NCBI RefSeq assembly: GCF_001320245.1
Contig: NZ_BCBA01000058.1
Location: forward strand, 1-36,637
From: Pseudomonas sp. NBRC 111124
GTDB lineage: Bacteria > Pseudomonadota > Gammaproteobacteria > Pseudomonadales > Pseudomonadaceae
Direction of reading: 5' to 3'
Length of the DNA stretch: 36,637 nt
In this document: positions 1-8,394 of the stretch, piece after piece
Layout: every line of letters begins with the position of its first letter
How positions within the stretch are numbered: position 1 is the stretch's first letter
Notes under the pieces: model-generated
The model's input: the letters and a program-made list of their open reading frames with translations, nothing else
Databases searched by the model: none
What the model was told of the DNA's origin: nothing
Program-made: the position numbers and the translations under genes

Positions 1-211
1 CGATTCTGCTTTCTTTCAAAAGCGTTCAACTTCAACCAGTTACCGCTTGCCTCGTTGCGTTCATCGCTGCGAGGAGGCGAATAATACGCGCTTTGAAATT
101 AGAGTCAACACCTTGATCTAAAAAAACTTTCGATCTTCATCTGGGCCCGCTTGGCAACTAAATGCATGAAGCACCGCTCTGTTGAGAAACCACCAATGGA
201 GCGTAACGGCC
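1..211. other. left-edge intergenic region, no gene recognised
   Basis: I see no supportable gene before the FNT channel gene. A plus-strand frame is open from the left edge to a TAA at 82-84, but its translation is unlike a protein I know and may be chance or the tail of a gene outside the window. CCTCG (50-54) and CGAGG (70-74) could pair as an imperfect hairpin. Confidence 0.4.
93..122 (+). promoter_or_regulatory. candidate sigma-70 promoter for the FNT channel gene
   Basis: TTGAAA (93-98) matches five of six bases of the -35 consensus. After an 18-base spacer, TCTAAA (117-122) matches four of six bases of the -10. It lies about 90 bases before the preferred ATG. This is a pattern match only. 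Confidence 0.35.
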
Positions 212-1096
212 ATGAGCGATGCGCAGAGCGAAAAGACCCCTGGCTTGTCGGCGGACGAAGAGAAAGAAATCAGCCATAACCAGCCGCCGCGGGCTGCGGT
301 ATTACACGAGATCATTCGTTCCCAGGGCGACCAGGAACTGGAGCGTACGCTCGCGGCGCTGTGGTGGTCAGCCCTTGCCGCCGGCCTGACCATGGGCCTG
401 TCACTGATGGCCATGGGGTTGTTCTATGCTCGCTTGCCTGAAGGCGACAGCGCGCAGGTCATCGCCAGCATCGGCTACAGCGCGGGCTTTCTTGCGGTGA
501 TCCTGGCACGCCAGCAACTGTTCACCGAAAACACCCTCACAGCCGTGCTGCCCATCATGACCACACCAACCCTGACCAACATCGGTCGCTTGCTGCGGCT
601 GTGGAGCGTGGTGCTGCTGGGCAATCTGGCGGGCACCTTGCTGGTGGCCTGGGTGATGCTCGAACTGCCGATCTTCGACAGCAAGACCGATGTGGCCTTC
701 CTTGAGGTCGGGCGCAAGGTAATGAAGAACGACATCAGCCAGATGTTCGCCAAAGGGATCGTTTCGGGCTGGATGATCGCCACCATGGTCTGGATGATCC
801 CGTCCATGGAGCAGGCCAAGATCTGGATCATCCTTATGATCACCTACCTGATGGCGCTGGGCGACTTCACCCACATCGTCGTCGGCTCGGTGGAAGTTTC
901 CTATCTGGTGTGGGCCGGCGACGAAACCTGGCGCAGCTTCTGGCTGGCGTTCGCCTTGCCGACCCTGGCCGGCAATATCATAGGTGGCAGTTTCATCTTC
1001 GCCCTGATCAGTCATGCCCAGGTACGCAGCGATAGCGGCAAGCCGCCTTCACGGCTATTAAAAGAGAAAGCGGGCCAGCAGCAAGACCGGGACTGA
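212..1096 (+). CDS. formate/nitrite transporter (FNT) family channel, YfdC-like
   Basis: An inner-membrane protein of about 294 residues with a charged cytoplasmic N-terminus (first ~60 residues) followed by about six hydrophobic segments, including ones near residues 50-75, 85-105, 135-155, 185-200, 205-235 and 245-270. Layout, length and the long N-terminal extension fit the YfdC branch of the FNT family, pentameric channels for small monovalent anions such as formate or nitrite; the substrate cannot be read here. The ATG at 212 is preferred over an in-frame TTG at 182 because TGGAG (197-201) sits ten bases before it. The gene appears monocistronic. Its stop lies two bases from the stop of the convergent hydrolase gene, with no terminator between them. 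Confidence 0.85.
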   Translation: MSDAQSEKTPGLSADEEKEISHNQPPRAAVLHEIIRSQGDQELERTLAALWWSALAAGLTMGLSLMAMGLFYARLPEGDSAQVIASIGYSAGFLAVILARQQLFTENTLTAVLPIMTTPTLTNIGRLLRLWSVVLLGNLAGTLLVAWVMLELPIFDSKTDVAFLEVGRKVMKNDISQMFAKGIVSGWMIATMVWMIPSMEQAKIWIILMITYLMALGDFTHIVVGSVEVSYLVWAGDETWRSFWLAFALPTLAGNIIGGSFIFALISHAQVRSDSGKPPSRLLKEKAGQQQDRD

Positions 1097-1098
1097 AC

Positions 1099-2193
1099 TC
1101 AACGCGCCGCCAACGCCCGCTCGGCTGCCCTGCCCCGCTGACGTGCCGGATGCGGCTGCCACCAGTTTTGCCCTTCGTGCGGTGAATCGATGCTCACCCG
1201 CTCGCCCATCTGCGGCGTGCTCAGCCGCACCTGGGCCGCAGCGGCCAGGGCAACGATGCGTTCGAACGGTTCCTGCCAGCCATGGGTAGAAAGATCGAAA
1301 GTGCCGTTGTGGATCGGCAGCATCCAGCGCCCGCGCAGATCCAGATGTGCCTGCAGGCTCTGTTCAGGTTGCATGTGCACGTTGGGCCAGGCCACATTGT
1401 AGGCGCCGGTCTCGATCAACGTCAGGTCGAACGGCCCAAAGCGCTGGCCAATTTCGGCAAAGCCGGCGAAGTAGCCGGTATCACCACTGAAGAACACACG
1501 TGTCTGGTCATCTATCAATACCCACGAGGCCCACAAGGTCCGGTTACTGTCGAACAGGCCGCGCCCAGAAAAGTGTTGCGCGGGTGTGGCGACGAAACGC
1601 ACCCCCTCCACTTCGGTTTCCTGCCACCAGTCCAGTTGCGTGACCTTTGCTGCGGGCACACCCCACTCGATCAGCAGATCACCCACACCGAGCGGCGCCA
1701 GGAAGTGCTCGGTACGCGAGGCCAGTCGGCGTATCGCCTGCTCATCGAGGTGATCAAAATGATCATGGGACAGAATCACCGCCGTCAGCGGCGGCAGTTC
1801 ATCGAGCCCCAGCGGCGGCGCATGAAAGCGCTGCGGCCCGGCCCATTGCACCGGTGAGGCGCGTTCGGCAAAAACCGGGTCGGTAATGAAGTAGCGACCG
1901 CGAAGCTTCAGCAATACCGTGGAGTGCCCCAGGCGCCAGAGGCTGTGGTCCGGTGCATCGAGCACCTGCTGGCGGGTCATGGGTTGCACGGTAATTGCTG
2001 CCGCCGGCCGGGTTTCCGGCGGCTTGCGCAGGAACAGGTACTTGAGGCCGATGCGCAGCTTCTTCAGCACGCCATCCTGGGGCAGGCTGGCCTGATTGTG
2101 AAAACGTCCGTCCCGCTGTGGCGCCGATTGGTCGCCAGGATTAGCCATGGGAGCCATGAGCAGCAACACTCCAAGCAAGAGGAAAGGCTTCAT
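1099..2193 (-). CDS. secreted metallo-beta-lactamase-fold hydrolase (NAPE-PLD/UlaG-like)
   Basis: 364 residues. The first ~20 are a hydrophobic signal or anchor segment, so the enzyme is probably exported. The zinc-binding HxHxDH motif is H143-D144-H145-F146-D147-H148, and further metal-ligand motifs follow: AQHFSGRG, FFSGDTGYF and, near the C-terminus, PIHNGTFDLS. The pattern matches the beta-lactamase_2 superfamily that contains UlaG and N-acyl-phosphatidylethanolamine phospholipase D-like enzymes. A phosphodiester or lactone substrate is plausible but unproven. It is divergent from the MASE2 diguanylate cyclase gene and convergent with the FNT gene, with no obvious operon partner. Confidence 0.8.
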   Translation of the reverse strand: MKPFLLLGVLLLMAPMANPGDQSAPQRDGRFHNQASLPQDGVLKKLRIGLKYLFLRKPPETRPAAAITVQPMTRQQVLDAPDHSLWRLGHSTVLLKLRGRYFITDPVFAERASPVQWAGPQRFHAPPLGLDELPPLTAVILSHDHFDHLDEQAIRRLASRTEHFLAPLGVGDLLIEWGVPAAKVTQLDWWQETEVEGVRFVATPAQHFSGRGLFDSNRTLWASWVLIDDQTRVFFSGDTGYFAGFAEIGQRFGPFDLTLIETGAYNVAWPNVHMQPEQSLQAHLDLRGRWMLPIHNGTFDLSTHGWQEPFERIVALAAAAQVRLSTPQMGERVSIDSPHEGQNWWQPHPARQRGRAAERALAAR

Positions 2194-2320
2194 GTTACCC
2201 CACTGGGATCACATCAACCGTGAATTGGCTTGTAAGGTCATTTTTCGTAGATGAAACACTGTTCAACAATATTCACGTGAGTTATGCGATAAACGGCACC
2301 CCGGCAGAAGAACAACGACC

Positions 2321-3397
2321 ATGATGGACAATCGCAGCGGCAAGGGACTTTCATTCGTCAAGCGCATCTACCTGCCGCGCGTCATCGGCCTGGGGATCGG
2401 CCTGTTCAGCGTAGCCGCTGCCGTGGCACCGCTGTCACCTCCCACCTGGGTCTGGGTGCTGTTGCTGTTCAATGGCCTGTTCTGGCCCCATGTCGCCTAT
2501 CACCGGGCATCGCGTTCGACGGCCCCTTACCAGGCCGAACAACGCAACCTGCTGCTGGACTCGCTACTGGGCGGCTTCTGGACTGCCGCCATGCACTTCA
2601 ACCCGCTGCCGACCGTGACCGTGCTGTCGATGATGACCATGAACAACGTGGCCGCAGGCGGCAAGCGCCTGGTCGTTCACGGCGTATCGGCTCAGCTGGC
2701 CGGCATGCTGCTGGCCAGCGCACTGCTGGGCACCGGGCTGCAGTTGAACGCCACGTCACTGCAAATCTACGCCTGCCTGCCAATGCTGACACTCTATCCA
2801 TTGGCGCTAGGCTGGGTGTGCTACCGCCTGGCGATCAAACTGGGCGAACACAAGCGACAGCTGAGCGCCCTGAGCCTGATCGACAGCCTGACCGGTCTGC
2901 TCAATCACGGTGCCTGGAAAGACCTGCTGCTGCTCCGGTTCCAGGCCTGCCGGCAACAACAGTCGTCCGCCGTGATTGCACTGATGGACATCGATCACTT
3001 CAAGACCATCAACGACACCTTTGGTCACGTGGTCGGCGATTGCGTGCTGCGCCAGCTGAGCGAGGCGCTCAAGCGCAACCTGCGCGAAGCCGACCAGGCC
3101 GGGCGCTATGGCGGCGACGAATTCTGCCTGATCCTCCCCGCCACCAGCGAAGCCCAGGCCTGCCAAGCGATGGAGCGGCTGCGCGAGCAGGTCGCCAGCT
3201 ACCGCAACCCCCAACTGCCGCACCTGCGTATCAGTCTGAGCATCGGCCTGGCGGCTTTCGACACCCACCTGCAGTCCGCCGAGCATTGGCTGGAACAGGC
3301 CGACAAGGCGCTGTACAGCGCCAAGCGCTGCGGGCGTGACCAGGTCAATTTCGCCCAAGGCGAGGCCTCCCCGCTCAGGCTGGCCTATCCTGACTGA
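2321..3397 (+). CDS. MASE2-GGDEF diguanylate cyclase (AdrA/DgcC-type)
   Basis: 358 residues. The N-terminal ~165 residues form a MASE2 membrane sensor with several hydrophobic helices. Features such as YLPRVIGLG near the start, WPH, and LALGWVCYRLAIKLGEHKR at the end of the sensor closely resemble E. coli AdrA/DgcC. The C-terminal GGDEF domain carries MDIDHFKTINDTFGH, an intact YGGDEF (GGDEF at residues 264-268) and the RxxD product-inhibition site (READ) exactly five residues before it, so an active, feedback-inhibited cyclase making cyclic-di-GMP from GTP is predicted. No EAL domain follows. ATG-ATG codons at 2321 and 2324 leave the start ambiguous by one residue. The second c-di-GMP gene begins 57 bases downstream on the same strand, so co-transcription is possible. 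Confidence 0.93.
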   Translation: MMDNRSGKGLSFVKRIYLPRVIGLGIGLFSVAAAVAPLSPPTWVWVLLLFNGLFWPHVAYHRASRSTAPYQAEQRNLLLDSLLGGFWTAAMHFNPLPTVTVLSMMTMNNVAAGGKRLVVHGVSAQLAGMLLASALLGTGLQLNATSLQIYACLPMLTLYPLALGWVCYRLAIKLGEHKRQLSALSLIDSLTGLLNHGAWKDLLLLRFQACRQQQSSAVIALMDIDHFKTINDTFGHVVGDCVLRQLSEALKRNLREADQAGRYGGDEFCLILPATSEAQACQAMERLREQVASYRNPQLPHLRISLSIGLAAFDTHLQSAEHWLEQADKALYSAKRCGRDQVNFAQGEASPLRLAYPD

Positions 3398-3454
3398 ACC
3401 TCCTGGCTGGTTGATCGGCGGGGGAGACTGCAGTCATCAAGGAGTCGTTCGCGC

Positions 3455-6025
3455 ATGGCCAGGACCGCCAGCCCTCCCCCACGTCTTCAGGTCCGTCGCC
3501 TGATCGGCGTTTTCTGTCTTGTCTTCGGCCTGGCCTGCGTGGTCACCCTGGGTGCACTGTTCAATATCGCGGCCACCCTCGACCAGCAGGAGCAACAACG
3601 CAGTGCCTTCCATGCCAACCAGGCACTGGAACAACGCCTGCTGGCCTCTCGGCAGTTTCTGTCCAGCTACGCCGTGTGGGATACCGCCTACGAGCACCTG
3701 GCCGGCAAGGTCGACTGGCATTGGGCCTATGAAGAAAAGAACATCGGTGAATCGCTGTATAGCGCCAGCGGTTACGAAGGCGTATTCGTGGTCGAAGACC
3801 AGCGCACCACCTACGCGCTGTTCAAAGGCGCACCGACCGAAGCCGCTGCGGGCAGTTTCATCGATGCGCCCCTGGCTGAAATCATCGCTGCCGCACGCGC
3901 AGCCGCCAGTGCCCGCGAGCAGGTCACTCGCTTCGTCATGTTCAACAACTGGCCCGCGGTACTCAGCGCCGCCGCCGTGCGCCCGGACAAGGACGTCACC
4001 GCAGCGGACGTGAGCCAGGCACCGGTCATGCTGTTCGTCGACCAGCTCACCGAAGCCAAGCTCGCGCAGTTGGGCGAAGGGGCAGGCCTTGCGCGCATGC
4101 ACATAGAAAAGAACGAAGAACACCAGCACGGTCACCAGCATGTCGCCCTGGGCAACACCGGTTATCGCCTCGCCTGGATCAGCCCGCTGCCGGGGCGTCA
4201 GCTGCTCTGGGCCGTATTGCCCCCATTGCTCTGCGCGCTGCTGATACTGGGCCTGGTGATGCTGTACCTGTTTCGCCATGCGTTGCGCAGCTCGCACGCC
4301 ATCGATCTCAGCCTGCAGCGCCTGCAAAAGAGCAACCAGGCCCTGGAAGCCAGCGAGCAACGTTTTCGCGCAGTCGCCGAGGCCGCGTCCGACTGGATCT
4401 GGGAAACCGACCGGCACCAGCGACTCACCTACCTGTCCCAGCGGTTCGTCAGTGTCACCGGCGACCCGGTCGAGGCCTGGCTTGGCCAGCCGCTGAATCA
4501 GCTACTCAGTTGCGAAACCACGCCGCTGTCTGCCTGGCTCGATGGGCAGCTCGACAGCGACCCGGAACAACCGGCCAACCTGCGTTGCGCCTATAGGGAC
4601 CACAACGGCCTGAACCGTTATTGCCGAATATCGGCGCGGGCAATCCGCCTCGATGGCAAGCTCGCCGGCTTTCGCGGTACTGCCAGCGATATCACCGACG
4701 AAGTCGAAGCCCATGCGCGCATCCAGCACCTTTCACTGCACGACCCGCTCACCGGCCTTGCCAATCGCAACAAGCTGGCCCGGCATCTTGAACAAGCCCT
4801 GTTGCGCGGCAGCGACTCGCCGCCACTGACCTTGCTGCTACTCGACCTGGACAATTTCAAGCCGATCAACGACTCACTCGGCCATGCGGCGGGTGATGCG
4901 GTGCTGCAGGAGGTGGCCGCACGCCTGCGGGACACCACCCGCGACGTCGACCTGGTCGCACGCCTGGGTGGTGATGAATTCGTCGTGACGCTGGAAAGCA
5001 TGGAGAACCGCAGCGAAATTGACCGCCTCTGTCGGCGGTTGGTGGAGTTGCTGCAGCAACCGATTACCTTTGAAAACCAGCCATTGCACATCGGTGTGAG
5101 CATCGGCATCGCCCAGACACGCAGCCAGGGCTTCGATGCCGGCGAACTGATCCGCTGCGCCGATATCGCCCTGTACCAGGCCAAGGCGGATGGCAAGGGC
5201 ACCTGGCGCTACTTCGCCGCCGAGATGAACCAACAGATTCAGTACCGCCGGCAGCTCGAAAACGACCTGCGCCGCGCGCTCAACAACAATGAATTCGTCA
5301 TCCATTACCAGCCACGCTACCGCCTGAGCGACCTGCGTATCGTCTCGGTCGAAGCCCTGTTGCGTTGGCAGCACCCGCAAGAAGGCCTGCTCGCGCCGGA
5401 TACCTTCATCCCGCTGGCCGAACAAAGCGGGCTGATCGTCACGCTGGGCCGCTGGGTGCTGCGGGAGGCTTGCCGCCATGCACTCGGCTGGCCACAACAC
5501 CTGCTGGTTTCGGTCAACCTGTCACCTGCGCAGTTCATGCGCAGTGACGTGGTCGCCGACCTTCGCGAAATCCTCCTTGAAACCACCTTCCCAGCCCAGC
5601 AGCTGGAGCTGGAGATTACCGAGAACGTCATGCTCAACGACATCGAGGGCGCCTTGGGCACCATGCTCGCGCTCAAGGAGCTGGGCGTGCGGCTGAACAT
5701 GGATGACTTCGGCACGGGGTATTCCTCACTGGGCTACTTGCGGACCTACCCGTTCGACAGCATCAAGATCGACAAGCGCTTCATCGCCGGGTTGGCCAAT
5801 ACCGCCAGCAGCGATCGCGCCGTGGTGCAGGCGATCATCAACCTGGGTGAAGCGATGGGGCTGACAGTGACGGCCGAGGGCGTGGAAACCGAGCAACAAT
5901 TGCGGGCGCTGCAGAAAGACCGCTGCCATGAGGTGCAGGGTTTTTATCTGAGCCGGCCGCTGGACAAGGCCGGCTTCGAGCAATTGCTGCAACAGCAACC
6001 TGGGTGGTCCGCAGGCGCCCTTTGA
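3455..6025 (+). CDS. CHASE4-PAS-GGDEF-EAL cyclic-di-GMP signalling protein
   Basis: 856 residues. A first membrane helix (about 14-38) and a second (about 249-274) flank a periplasmic CHASE4-type sensor with the family's YAVWDTAYEHL-like start. A PAS domain follows (about 300-415; SDWIWETD). The GGDEF domain has LGGDEF (505-509) with an RxxD inhibitory site (RDVD) five residues upstream. The EAL domain starts with VEALLRW (EAL 633-635) and keeps the catalytic set: NLSPAQF, ELEITEN, DDFGTGYSS, IKIDKRF, AEGVET and QGFYLSRPL. Both making and degrading cyclic-di-GMP are therefore possible, and which dominates cannot be told. AAGGAG lies ten bases or so before the ATG. It follows the MASE2 cyclase by 57 bases. 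Confidence 0.92.
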   Translation: MARTASPPPRLQVRRLIGVFCLVFGLACVVTLGALFNIAATLDQQEQQRSAFHANQALEQRLLASRQFLSSYAVWDTAYEHLAGKVDWHWAYEEKNIGESLYSASGYEGVFVVEDQRTTYALFKGAPTEAAAGSFIDAPLAEIIAAARAAASAREQVTRFVMFNNWPAVLSAAAVRPDKDVTAADVSQAPVMLFVDQLTEAKLAQLGEGAGLARMHIEKNEEHQHGHQHVALGNTGYRLAWISPLPGRQLLWAVLPPLLCALLILGLVMLYLFRHALRSSHAIDLSLQRLQKSNQALEASEQRFRAVAEAASDWIWETDRHQRLTYLSQRFVSVTGDPVEAWLGQPLNQLLSCETTPLSAWLDGQLDSDPEQPANLRCAYRDHNGLNRYCRISARAIRLDGKLAGFRGTASDITDEVEAHARIQHLSLHDPLTGLANRNKLARHLEQALLRGSDSPPLTLLLLDLDNFKPINDSLGHAAGDAVLQEVAARLRDTTRDVDLVARLGGDEFVVTLESMENRSEIDRLCRRLVELLQQPITFENQPLHIGVSIGIAQTRSQGFDAGELIRCADIALYQAKADGKGTWRYFAAEMNQQIQYRRQLENDLRRALNNNEFVIHYQPRYRLSDLRIVSVEALLRWQHPQEGLLAPDTFIPLAEQSGLIVTLGRWVLREACRHALGWPQHLLVSVNLSPAQFMRSDVVADLREILLETTFPAQQLELEITENVMLNDIEGALGTMLALKELGVRLNMDDFGTGYSSLGYLRTYPFDSIKIDKRFIAGLANTASSDRAVVQAIINLGEAMGLTVTAEGVETEQQLRALQKDRCHEVQGFYLSRPLDKAGFEQLLQQQPGWSAGAL

Positions 6026-6033
6026 AGCGCGGT

Positions 6034-6354
6034 TCAGCGCAGCGAACGCTCCGCCACGATCTCCGGCAGGTCGCGACGCCGCAGGTAGAGGCGCAGCGGC
6101 TCACCGATGTTCAGCCGGTCATCCACATGCTGTTCCAGTAACAGCGCCAGGCGCTCCCGGCACAGCGCCATGCGCGCACCTTGTTGCGGCCGCCAGACGA
6201 ATTCACTGCAGGGGGTGATGCTGTCGTCCGCCACGTCCATACCGAACGCGTCCTCGGAAAACCGCACGATATGGACGCCGCGCTTACCATGAAAGCCGAC
6301 AAAGCCATTGAGCTGGTCGGCAGCGCTGCAGATATCCTGGGAAGTGATGGCCAT
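6034..6354 (-). CDS. conserved-looking hypothetical protein, 106 residues
   Basis: I do not recognise this family. The ATG at 6354 is chosen over an upstream TTG at 6369 because GAGG lies seven bases before it on the minus strand. The product is soluble, has no signal peptide or membrane segment, and is rich in Arg, Leu and acidic residues. Its gene is convergent with the CHASE4 protein gene (eight bases between the stops) and upstream of nothing on its own strand. Codon use and GC at third positions look like the neighbours, supporting a real gene. Confidence 0.65.
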   Translation of the reverse strand: MAITSQDICSAADQLNGFVGFHGKRGVHIVRFSEDAFGMDVADDSITPCSEFVWRPQQGARMALCRERLALLLEQHVDDRLNIGEPLRLYLRRRDLPEIVAERSLR

Positions 6355-6441
6355 GACGTAACCTCGCAAATGAACGGAAGTGACGCACGCCAGGCAGGTA
6401 ACGGTCGCCTCTGGTGGGCGACGCGCAGTGGGCAGCCTAGC

Positions 6442-7383
6442 TCATGTGCTTATCGCAGCGCCAAGGTTTTCGTCGCCGGGCATCGGGTCGACCTGCGACG
6501 CCAGCAGCCCGCCCAGCCAGCCCATGAAGGCCTGGACCCGGCGTGGCACATGCCGTTGCCGGGCATACAGCAACGACACCGGCATGGCCTGGGCCTGCCA
6601 GCTCTGCATCACCTCCACCAGTTCGCCGCTTGCCAGATGGTGCGCCACACCGACCGCAGGCACCTGGATCAGGCCGAGGCCCGCCAGGCACGCCGCCGAG
6701 TAGGCCTCGGCATTGTTGACCGTGACCACGCCGGCCATGGGCTGAAAGCACACCTGGCCGCCCTGCATGTATTCGAAGCCCGCGCTGCGCGCGCCCAGGC
6801 TGCGCACATAGTGCACCAAGTGGTGGCCGGCCAGGCCGGCAATGCTCTGCGGCACGCCACAACGTTCAAGGTAGGCGGGGCTGGCGCAATTGCGCATGCT
6901 CAAGTGGCCGATAGGCCGCGCCACGACATCCAGGTCACTCAGCGCACCGATGCGCATGACACAGTCAAAACCCTCGCGCAGCAGGTCGACCTGACGGTCG
7001 GTGCAACTGATCTCCACTTCCAGCCTGGGAAATCGCGACAAAAATTGTGGCAAGGCCGGAATGATCACACGGCGGGCCATCATGGTCGGCATGTCGACCC
7101 GCAGGCAGCCGGCCAGCTCGGCATCGTTGGCGCGAAAAAGGCCCTCGATCTCGTCCATGCCCGATAGCAGGTCCTTGCTTCGCTCATACAGCAACGTACC
7201 GTCTTGGGTCACCTGGACGCGCCGCGTGGTGCGGTTGAACAGGCGCGTGCCAAGCAAGTGCTCCAGCGCCCTTACCTGCTCGGATACCGTCGAGCGCGGC
7301 AGGCCCAGGCTGTCTGCCGCCAGGGTGAAACTGCTCACTTCGCTGACCCGAACGAACGTACGCAGCAATTCCAGCTTGTTCAT
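6442..7383 (-). CDS. LysR family transcriptional regulator
   Basis: 313 residues. The winged helix-turn-helix occupies about residues 1-60 (LELLRTFVRVSEVSSFTLAA, LPRSTVSEQVRALE, LGTRLFNRTTRRVQVT), followed by the periplasmic-binding-protein-like effector domain. The sequence pattern is that of the large DsdA/YafC-like LysR group (CrgA-like). It is divergent from the short-chain dehydrogenase gene at 7497, and the 113-base region between holds a strong inverted repeat with T-N11-A spacing. By the usual LysR rule it probably controls that gene and itself. The effector is unknown. Confidence 0.93.
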   Translation of the reverse strand: MNKLELLRTFVRVSEVSSFTLAADSLGLPRSTVSEQVRALEHLLGTRLFNRTTRRVQVTQDGTLLYERSKDLLSGMDEIEGLFRANDAELAGCLRVDMPTMMARRVIIPALPQFLSRFPRLEVEISCTDRQVDLLREGFDCVMRIGALSDLDVVARPIGHLSMRNCASPAYLERCGVPQSIAGLAGHHLVHYVRSLGARSAGFEYMQGGQVCFQPMAGVVTVNNAEAYSAACLAGLGLIQVPAVGVAHHLASGELVEVMQSWQAQAMPVSLLYARQRHVPRRVQAFMGWLGGLLASQVDPMPGDENLGAAIST

Positions 7384-7394
7384 GTTCCGCCTCG

Positions 7395-7417
7395 ACTGTT
7401 CGGCTTAGGCGAACAGT
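7395..7417. promoter_or_regulatory. LysR-type operator between the LysR and SDR genes
   Basis: ACTGTTCG (7395-7402) and CGAACAGT (7410-7417) form a perfect 8-bp inverted repeat around a 7-base centre. T7400 and A7412 satisfy the T-N11-A LysR box. The site lies 12 bases before the regulator's ATG and 79 bases before the dehydrogenase's ATG, suited to autoregulation and divergent control. Confidence 0.7.
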
Positions 7418-7496
7418 ATTTCCGATATGGCTGGATTTAACAGCCACAAAACGATCAATACCCTGTGTCTCATCCACCACCCACGAGGAATTCGAC

Positions 7497-8255
7497 ATGA
7501 CTCGCAAGATCGCCTTGATCACAGGCGCCAGCCGCGGCCTGGGCCGCAATGCCGCCGAACATCTGGCCGCACGCGGAATCGACATCATCGGCACCTACCA
7601 CAGCAAGGCCGACGAAGCCCAGCACGTGGCCAAAGCGGTGGAAGCGGCTGGCGCCAAAGCCGCCATGCTGCAACTGGATGTCAGCGACAGCAGCAGCTTC
7701 GCCGGCTTTACCGAACGCCTGAGCGCAACGTTGCGACAGCAGTTTGGCCGTGAGCGCTTCGACTTCTTGGTGAACAATGCCGGCATCGGCCTGAATGTGC
7801 CGTTCAGCGAAACCAGCGAAGCGCAGTTCGACCAGTTGATGAACATCCAGCTCAAGGGGCCGTTCTTCCTCACCCAGCGGATGCTGCCGTTGCTGGTGGA
7901 TGGCGCGCGCATCGTCAACATCTCTTCCGGGCTGGCGCGTTTTGCGCTGCCCGGGTATGCCGCCTATGCGGCCATGAAAGGGGCGATGGAAGTACTGACC
8001 CGCTACCAGGCCAAGGAACTGGGAGCACGCGGCATCCGCGTCAATGTCCTCGCACCGGGGGCGATCGAGACAGACTTTGGTGGCGGGGTGGTGCGCGACA
8101 ACCAGCAGGTCAATGATTTCATTGCCGGCAATACTGCGCTGGGGCGGGTCGGGTTGCCCGATGATATCGGCGCTGCGATTGCGCTCCTGCTGGAGGAAGG
8201 CAATGGCTGGATTACCGGGCAGCGCCTGGAAGTGTCTGGCGGGATGTTCCTTTAA
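7497..8255 (+). CDS. SDR family NAD(P)-dependent oxidoreductase
   Basis: 252 residues, a typical length for a classical short-chain dehydrogenase/reductase. The Rossmann motif TGASRGLG is at residues 9-16, NNAG follows in the middle, and the catalytic YxxxK is Y157-AAM-K161, preceded by the Ser in NISSG. PGAIETDF after the active site and a C-terminal SGGMFL are also typical. A Thr-Tyr-His-Ser run after the second beta strand does not settle NADH versus NADPH. GAGGA lies eight bases before the ATG. The divergent LysR regulator probably controls it. The substrate is unknown. Confidence 0.93.
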   Translation: MTRKIALITGASRGLGRNAAEHLAARGIDIIGTYHSKADEAQHVAKAVEAAGAKAAMLQLDVSDSSSFAGFTERLSATLRQQFGRERFDFLVNNAGIGLNVPFSETSEAQFDQLMNIQLKGPFFLTQRMLPLLVDGARIVNISSGLARFALPGYAAYAAMKGAMEVLTRYQAKELGARGIRVNVLAPGAIETDFGGGVVRDNQQVNDFIAGNTALGRVGLPDDIGAAIALLLEEGNGWITGQRLEVSGGMFL

Positions 8256-8268
8256 GGCAGAAAACCTG

Positions 8269-8388
8269 GGGCCGCTTTGCGGCCCATCGCCGGCAAGCGC
8301 GGCTCCCACAAGTACTGCACAAACCTGTGGGCTTGCGCGGTCGGTGTGGGAGCTGGCTTGCCGGCGATGGGCTGCGAAGCAGCCCCAA
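8269..8388. repeat. inverted pair of P. putida-type REP elements
   Basis: Two REP units face each other. The left unit has CCATCGCCGGCAAGC...GGCTCCCAC (8284-8309); the right has its near reverse complement, GTGGGAGC...GCTTGCCGGCGATGG (8346-8370). Each is flanked outside by a short GC hairpin (GGGGCCGCTTTGCGGCCC and GGGCTGCGAAGCAGCCCC). The pair sits between the convergent SDR and HlyD genes, where such elements often occur and can end transcription. Confidence 0.85.
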
Positions 8389-8394
8389 TGGCAA

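Noticed and set aside
93..110. TTGA...TCAA near the FNT promoter as an Anr box
   Set aside because: The halves in TTGAAATTAGAGTCAA are eight bases apart, not six.
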